DNA of 9,419 nucleotides, taken from the NCBI GenBank assembly GCA_045616945.1, contig JAZLHR010000017.1, positions 1 through 9,419 on the forward strand. The letters run 5' to 3'. Both the position numbers and the translations under genes were made by a program. The DNA is from UBA6987 sp045616945 (GTDB lineage Bacteria > Bacillota > Clostridia > Lachnospirales > Lachnospiraceae). This document shows positions 6,961-9,419 of the stretch, piece by piece. Each line of letters begins with the position of its first letter. Position 1 is the first letter of the stretch. Under the pieces are notes generated by a model. The model saw only the letters and a program-made list of their open reading frames with translations. It searched no databases and was not told the origin of the DNA.

Positions 6961-7584
6961 TTAAAACTCGGGAACGTAGGATTCGCTGAGCGGCCTCCAG
7001 ACGGCCTTCTTTACGGCGAAATCCTTGAATTTCAGCTGTGCGCAGTAGGCTTCAAAGCCGACGCGGCCGTATTTCCTGACATCGATGGGATCGGTGTCGG
7101 TCACTTCCAGCACCAGCTTGCCGTCTACGATCACGAACACGTGCCCGTCGATGCTTCCGGCGGTGATGCGGTATTCTTTGCCGCCCTCAAAGGGGAAGAG
7201 CTGTGTTGCCGCATTCAGCTTGTATTCCGGCGATTTTTCGAAGCCGACCTTGCTTTCCCACCAGCCGGCCAGCCCCGCCACGTAGGCTACGTCACGGGTG
7301 TTCGTTTCTTCGTTCCAGCTTCCGTTCCACATCAAATTGATATCATGGGTACAGGGGAGGATGGTCGCAGCGGTGACTTCCACCAGCACGTTGTCGAAAT
7401 AATCGGCTTTGGAGATGACCATCCCGGGGAAGTTCCCGCGGTTTTTCCCGATCAGCCAGCCGTCCTCCGCGTACCATTTTCCGCCCTTTACTTCGAAATC
7501 CTCGGCGAGCATTTCCGCCGAGAAGGGGCGGCTGTACAGAACGGGACATTCATCCAGCAATAATTCCTTATGCAGCAGTTTCAT
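6961..7584 (-). CDS. Beta-sandwich protein, DUF1080/concanavalin-like, function unknown
   Basis: This 207-residue protein has no signal peptide and is predicted to be all-beta. The pattern of Trp- and Gly-rich strands (KWYAEDGWLIG at 37-46, a central DINLMWNGSW at 81-90, AGWWESKVGFE at 107-116, SIDGHVFVIVDGKLVLEV at 144-161 and YGRVGFEAY at 172-180) is what I associate with LamG/GH16-like jelly rolls and the DUF1080 '3-keto-disaccharide hydrolase' group. No catalytic residues can be assigned by eye. The start at 7584 makes an ATGA overlap with the stop of the HIT gene and has GGGAGG (7592-7597) 7 nt upstream, so translation is probably coupled. Lying next to a deacetylase and an epimerase-like protein, it could bind or cleave a sugar, but that is inference. 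I do not recognise a named gene. Confidence 0.75.
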   Translation of the reverse strand: MKLLHKELLLDECPVLYSRPFSAEMLAEDFEVKGGKWYAEDGWLIGKNRGNFPGMVISKADYFDNVLVEVTAATILPCTHDINLMWNGSWNEETNTRDVAYVAGLAGWWESKVGFEKSPEYKLNAATQLFPFEGGKEYRITAGSIDGHVFVIVDGKLVLEVTDTDPIDVRKYGRVGFEAYCAQLKFKDFAVKKAVWRPLSESYVPEF

Positions 7585-7991
7585 TGAAGTGCCTCCCGGA
7601 TCGCGGCTGCGGTCTCTGCCATTTCCTCCGGCGTGGTCTTGCCGGGCTTCCAAAGATCGAGAACGCCGTCATCCTTCTTACGGGGGATCACGTGCAGATG
7701 CAGATGGAACACAGACTGTCCGGCAGCTTCGCCGTTGTTCTGGACCAGATTGAAGCCGTCATAGCCGAAAGCCTTCATCTGCGCGGCGCCCACAGCGGCA
7801 CCGGCGGCCATGAGCTTGCCCAGAGCAGCCTCGGGCGCCTGGGTGGAATCCGCATAGTGGCGCTTCGGCAGCACCAGAGCATGACCGCGGCTCGCGGGGC
7901 CGAGGTCGAGGATGACACGCAGGTCACCGGTCTCCAGAACGGTAGCAGAGGGGATCTCCCCTGCAGCAATTTTACAGAAAATACAATCCAT
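7581..7991 (-). CDS. HIT-family nucleotide-binding hydrolase (HinT-like)
   Basis: This is a 136-residue histidine-triad protein. Cytoplasmic HinT-type enzymes bind purine nucleotides and cleave phosphoramidates such as AMP-lysine or AMP-NH2. The N-terminus DCIFCKIAAGEIPS is the classic family opening, with Cys3 and Cys6 as potential zinc ligands. The active-site triad is HLHLHVIPR (His96, His98, His100), preceded by NLVQNNGEAAGQ. The start at 7991 is chosen because AAAGGAG lies 5 nt before the ATG. A GTG at 8006 would add five residues but would stand upstream of that Shine-Dalgarno. The gene follows murG directly, with the binding site overlapping the murG stop, and overlaps the next gene by 4 nt. 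Length and motifs are fully intact. The family call is secure; its physiological nucleotide substrate is not known. Confidence 0.95.
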   Translation of the reverse strand: MDCIFCKIAAGEIPSATVLETGDLRVILDLGPASRGHALVLPKRHYADSTQAPEAALGKLMAAGAAVGAAQMKAFGYDGFNLVQNNGEAAGQSVFHLHLHVIPRKKDDGVLDLWKPGKTTPEEMAETAAAIREALQ

Positions 7992-7996
7992 GTGAT

Positions 7997-8003
7997 CTCC
8001 TTT
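7997..8003 (-). promoter_or_regulatory. Shine-Dalgarno of the HIT gene overlapping the murG stop
   Basis: On the minus strand the junction reads TGAAAGGAGATCACATG. The last base of the murG TGA stop begins AAAGGAG, which is followed by 5 nt and the ATG at 7991. This decides for the ATG over the upstream GTG at 8006 and implies that ribosomes ending on murG can restart on the HIT gene. Confidence 0.8.
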
Positions 8004-9100
8004 CACCGCCGAGCGGCTTCGTGTTGTTTCAATGTTTTTTCGGCATAGAGCTTATCCAGCAGGTCGCAGATGAACCGGACCGAATCGGTGTGGCCGGCAG
8101 ATTCCATTGCCGCACGGAAAATATCCCGGCGTTCGTACAGGTCCTTCAAAGAGGCAGTCAGGCTTTCCGGCGTCAGATCTTTTTCTTCCAGGACCATGCT
8201 GTATCCGTGCTTCCGGAAGGACTCCGCGTTGAGCTCCTGGTCGCCGCGGGACACTTCTTTGGAAAGCGGGATGAGCAGATTCGGCTTGCAGAGCCGCTTC
8301 AGCTCGCAGACCGCATTTGCGCCCGCACGGGAAAGAACAAGATCTGCGGCGGCGAAAAGATCCGGCAGCTCCTCATTGATGTATTCGTGCTGCAGATAGC
8401 CCGGCCGGGCGGCTTCTTCGTCTACATTGCCGCTGCCGCACAGATGTACGATGTCGAACTGCGGCAGCAGGACCGGCAGAGCCTCGCGGAGGGCGGCGTT
8501 GATCGCCAGGGAGCCGCTGCTGCCTCCGATGACCAGCAGCACGGGCTTTTCACCGGAAAAACCGGTAAAGGCCAGCCCGCGGGAGCGGCTTCCGTGCAGA
8601 AGCTCTTCCCGGATGGGACTTCCGCTCACGAGACCCTTGCCCTCGGGCAGGTACTGCAGGGTCTCGGGGAAATTGCAGAGGATCCTTTTGGCGGCGCGGA
8701 AGCAGAGGCGGTTGGCCAGCCCCGGGGTCATATCCGATTCGTGGATGACGGCGGGAACATGCTGGTGTCCGGCCATCAGGACCACGGGCGTGGACACGAA
8801 GCCGCCCTTGGAAAAGACCAGATCCGGCTTCCATTTTTTGATGATGAATTTGGCCTCGCTGCAGCCGGCGAGCACGCGGAAGGGGTCGATCAGGTTCTTG
8901 ATATCGAGATACCGGCGCAGTTTGCCGGCGGGGATCCCTTTATAGGCCAGGCCGGCTTTTTCCGCCAGATCCTTTTCGATCCCTTTTTTACGGCCGATAT
9001 ACAGTATCTCATAGCCGCGCTTCTGCAGCTCGGCCGCGAGGGCCAGATTCGGGGTGACATGTCCGGCAGTTCCGCCGCCGGTCAGAATGATCCGCTTCAT
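8003..9100 (-). CDS. murG: MurG: UDP-GlcNAc:lipid I N-acetylglucosaminyltransferase
   Basis: This 365-residue glycosyltransferase (GT28) is complete. It adds GlcNAc from UDP-GlcNAc to lipid I to make lipid II at the inner face of the membrane, the last cytoplasmic step of peptidoglycan precursor synthesis (EC 2.4.1.227). The N-domain carries TGGGTAGHVTPNLA (7-20, His14), FSKGGFVSTPV (97-106) and HESDMTPGLANR (120-131), which is typical of Firmicutes MurG. The C-domain has the UDP-binding GGSSGSLAIN (192-201), SRAGANAVCEL (257-267, Glu266 as predicted ribose contact) and GDQELNA (286-292). AAAGGA lies 6-7 nt upstream of the start. No mraY, murD, ftsW or ftsQ flanks it, so this copy is outside the division and cell-wall cluster. 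It heads a six-gene operon from the promoter at 9158-9186. Whether it is the only murG in the genome or a paralogue cannot be seen here. Confidence 0.96.
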   Translation of the reverse strand: MKRIILTGGGTAGHVTPNLALAAELQKRGYEILYIGRKKGIEKDLAEKAGLAYKGIPAGKLRRYLDIKNLIDPFRVLAGCSEAKFIIKKWKPDLVFSKGGFVSTPVVLMAGHQHVPAVIHESDMTPGLANRLCFRAAKRILCNFPETLQYLPEGKGLVSGSPIREELLHGSRSRGLAFTGFSGEKPVLLVIGGSSGSLAINAALREALPVLLPQFDIVHLCGSGNVDEEAARPGYLQHEYINEELPDLFAAADLVLSRAGANAVCELKRLCKPNLLIPLSKEVSRGDQELNAESFRKHGYSMVLEEKDLTPESLTASLKDLYERRDIFRAAMESAGHTDSVRFICDLLDKLYAEKTLKQHEAARR

Positions 9101-9157
9101 ACAATCCTTTCGGGCAGCTGCCCCAAAACGCAGCAGCCGAATAATAATATCTTTTCA

Positions 9158-9186
9158 ATTATACCAAAGAACAGGCGGAAAGTCCA
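9158..9186 (-). promoter_or_regulatory. Sigma-A-type promoter for the murG operon, extended -10
   Basis: On the minus strand a perfect -10 TATAAT (9158-9163) is preceded by TGG, giving an extended -10 (TGnTATAAT). A -35-like TGGACT (9181-9186, 4 of 6 matches to TTGACA) is 17 bp upstream. The predicted transcription start is near 9150, which leaves a leader of about 50 nt before murG. No other promoter of this quality was seen between the six minus-strand genes, where junctions are too short for one. Confidence 0.75.
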
Positions 9187-9228
9187 TATATGGGCTGAAT
9201 CCGCCGGACGCCTTCCCCCGCGAGTAAA

Positions 9229-9308
9229 TTCCCAAAGTAAATCCTACAGTAGGAATTAAAGTTGGATTTACTCTGGGGAATATTATGTCGTAGGATTTAC
9301 CTTGGGAA
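9229..9308. repeat. Three-copy inverted/direct motif array at the IS30 left end
   Basis: TTCCCAAAGTAAATCCTAC (9229-9247) is the inverted complement of GTAGGATTTACCTTGGGAA (9290-9308) with a single mismatch over 19 bp. A third, direct copy, GTTGGATTTACTCTGGGGAA, lies between them at 9261-9280. The consensus is close to GTWGGATTTACYYTGGGRAA. A 13-bp palindrome TCCTACAGTAGGA (9242-9254) is nested in the array. Its position just before the transposase suggests the terminal inverted repeat and transposase-binding sites of the insertion sequence. Which copy is the true IRL cannot be fixed because the right end is outside the window. Confidence 0.75.
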
Positions 9309-9342
9309 ATCATCCCATATTTTTTTACGGAGGTATAATCCT

Positions 9343-9419
9343 ATGACAAACAAATCCAACCCCAAAAAGAACAAGCACCTCACCTCTGAAGACCGTACTG
9401 AGATTCAGGAATGTCTGAA
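9343..9419 (+). CDS. IS30-family transposase, N-terminal fragment cut by the window edge
   Basis: The reading frame begins at ATG 9343 with GGAGG (9329-9333) 9 nt upstream and is still open at the last base, giving 25 full codons. The peptide MTNKSNPKKNKHLTSEDRTE continues into IQECL. It has the basic start and LTxEDRxxIQxxL helix that open the N-terminal helix-turn-helix of IS30-family transposases. The DDE catalytic domain lies outside the window. The transposase binds the terminal repeats and catalyses circle or junction-type copy-out transposition in this family. The assignment rests on a short N-terminus but is distinctive. Confidence 0.8.
   Translation, partial: MTNKSNPKKNKHLTSEDRTEIQECL

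Larger units (their letters stand above)
9229..9419 (+). mobile_element. IS30-family insertion sequence, left end only
   Basis: The element is recognised from the start of an IS30-like transposase directly behind a cluster of inverted and direct repeats. The left boundary is approximate: the first inverted-repeat copy begins at 9229, but the true end may be as far right as about 9261. The element continues beyond the window, so neither its right inverted repeat nor a target duplication can be checked. It sits about 40 bp beyond the -35 of the murG promoter and leaves that promoter intact. Confidence 0.7.

Noticed and set aside
8021..9259. 412-codon plus-strand frame opposite murG
   Set aside because: murG is complete and unmistakable on the other strand, and the plus-strand translation shows no recognisable domain. 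It also runs across the murG promoter.
9229..9308. Reading the repeat array as a CRISPR remnant
   Set aside because: There are only three copies in mixed orientation with 9-13 nt between them and an adjacent transposase; this is not the regular direct-repeat layout of CRISPR.
9334..9339. TATAAT just before the transposase ATG as a promoter
   Set aside because: It lies between the Shine-Dalgarno and the start codon, so transcription from it would omit the ribosome binding site.

Overview
The window reads as chromosomal DNA of a fairly GC-rich anaerobic Bacillota, most likely a gut-type Clostridia (Lachnospiraceae or Oscillospiraceae grade). The basis is a MurG of Gram-positive type, strong AGGAGG ribosome binding sites on most genes, a clostridial-style lone RnfB-like Fe-S protein, a NahK-like sugar kinase, and an IS30-type transposase start at the right edge. 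The taxonomic assignment is an inference from protein character, not a database result. Ten complete genes and one partial gene are supported.

Left half, plus strand (about 149-4448): a four-gene run encoding an FGGY-family carbohydrate kinase, an amidohydrolase-2 family hydrolase, a YfcE-type metallophosphoesterase and an APH-fold sugar kinase resembling N-acetylhexosamine 1-kinase. Gaps are 18-45 nt. It looks like a small sugar or sugar-acid catabolic and phosphorylation operon; the substrate cannot be named. Its true beginning may lie upstream of the window, and the start of the first gene is unclear.

Middle (4449-4627): a convergent intergenic region. It holds a strong, symmetric, bidirectional intrinsic terminator and a second GC-rich hairpin followed by a T-run on the plus strand.

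Right half, minus strand (9100 down to 4628): six tightly packed genes read in the order murG, HIT-family hydrolase, a concanavalin-like beta-sandwich protein of unknown function, a CE4-type polysaccharide deacetylase, a membrane-anchored Fe-S protein, and a DUF4432 aldose-epimerase-like protein. Junctions are a 4-nt ATGA overlap or gaps of 11-13 nt, several with the Shine-Dalgarno overlapping the upstream stop. One promoter with an extended -10 (TGGTATAAT) lies upstream of murG at 9158-9186. An essential peptidoglycan gene thus appears to head an operon whose later genes look carbohydrate-related.

Right edge (9229-9419): the left end of an IS30-family insertion sequence, with a cluster of three copies of a roughly 19-20 bp motif (one inverted, two direct) upstream of the transposase start. 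The element runs out of the window. No CRISPR array, tRNA, rRNA or recognisable defence system was seen. The least conventional features are the repeat array at the IS end and the uncharacterised carbohydrate genes.
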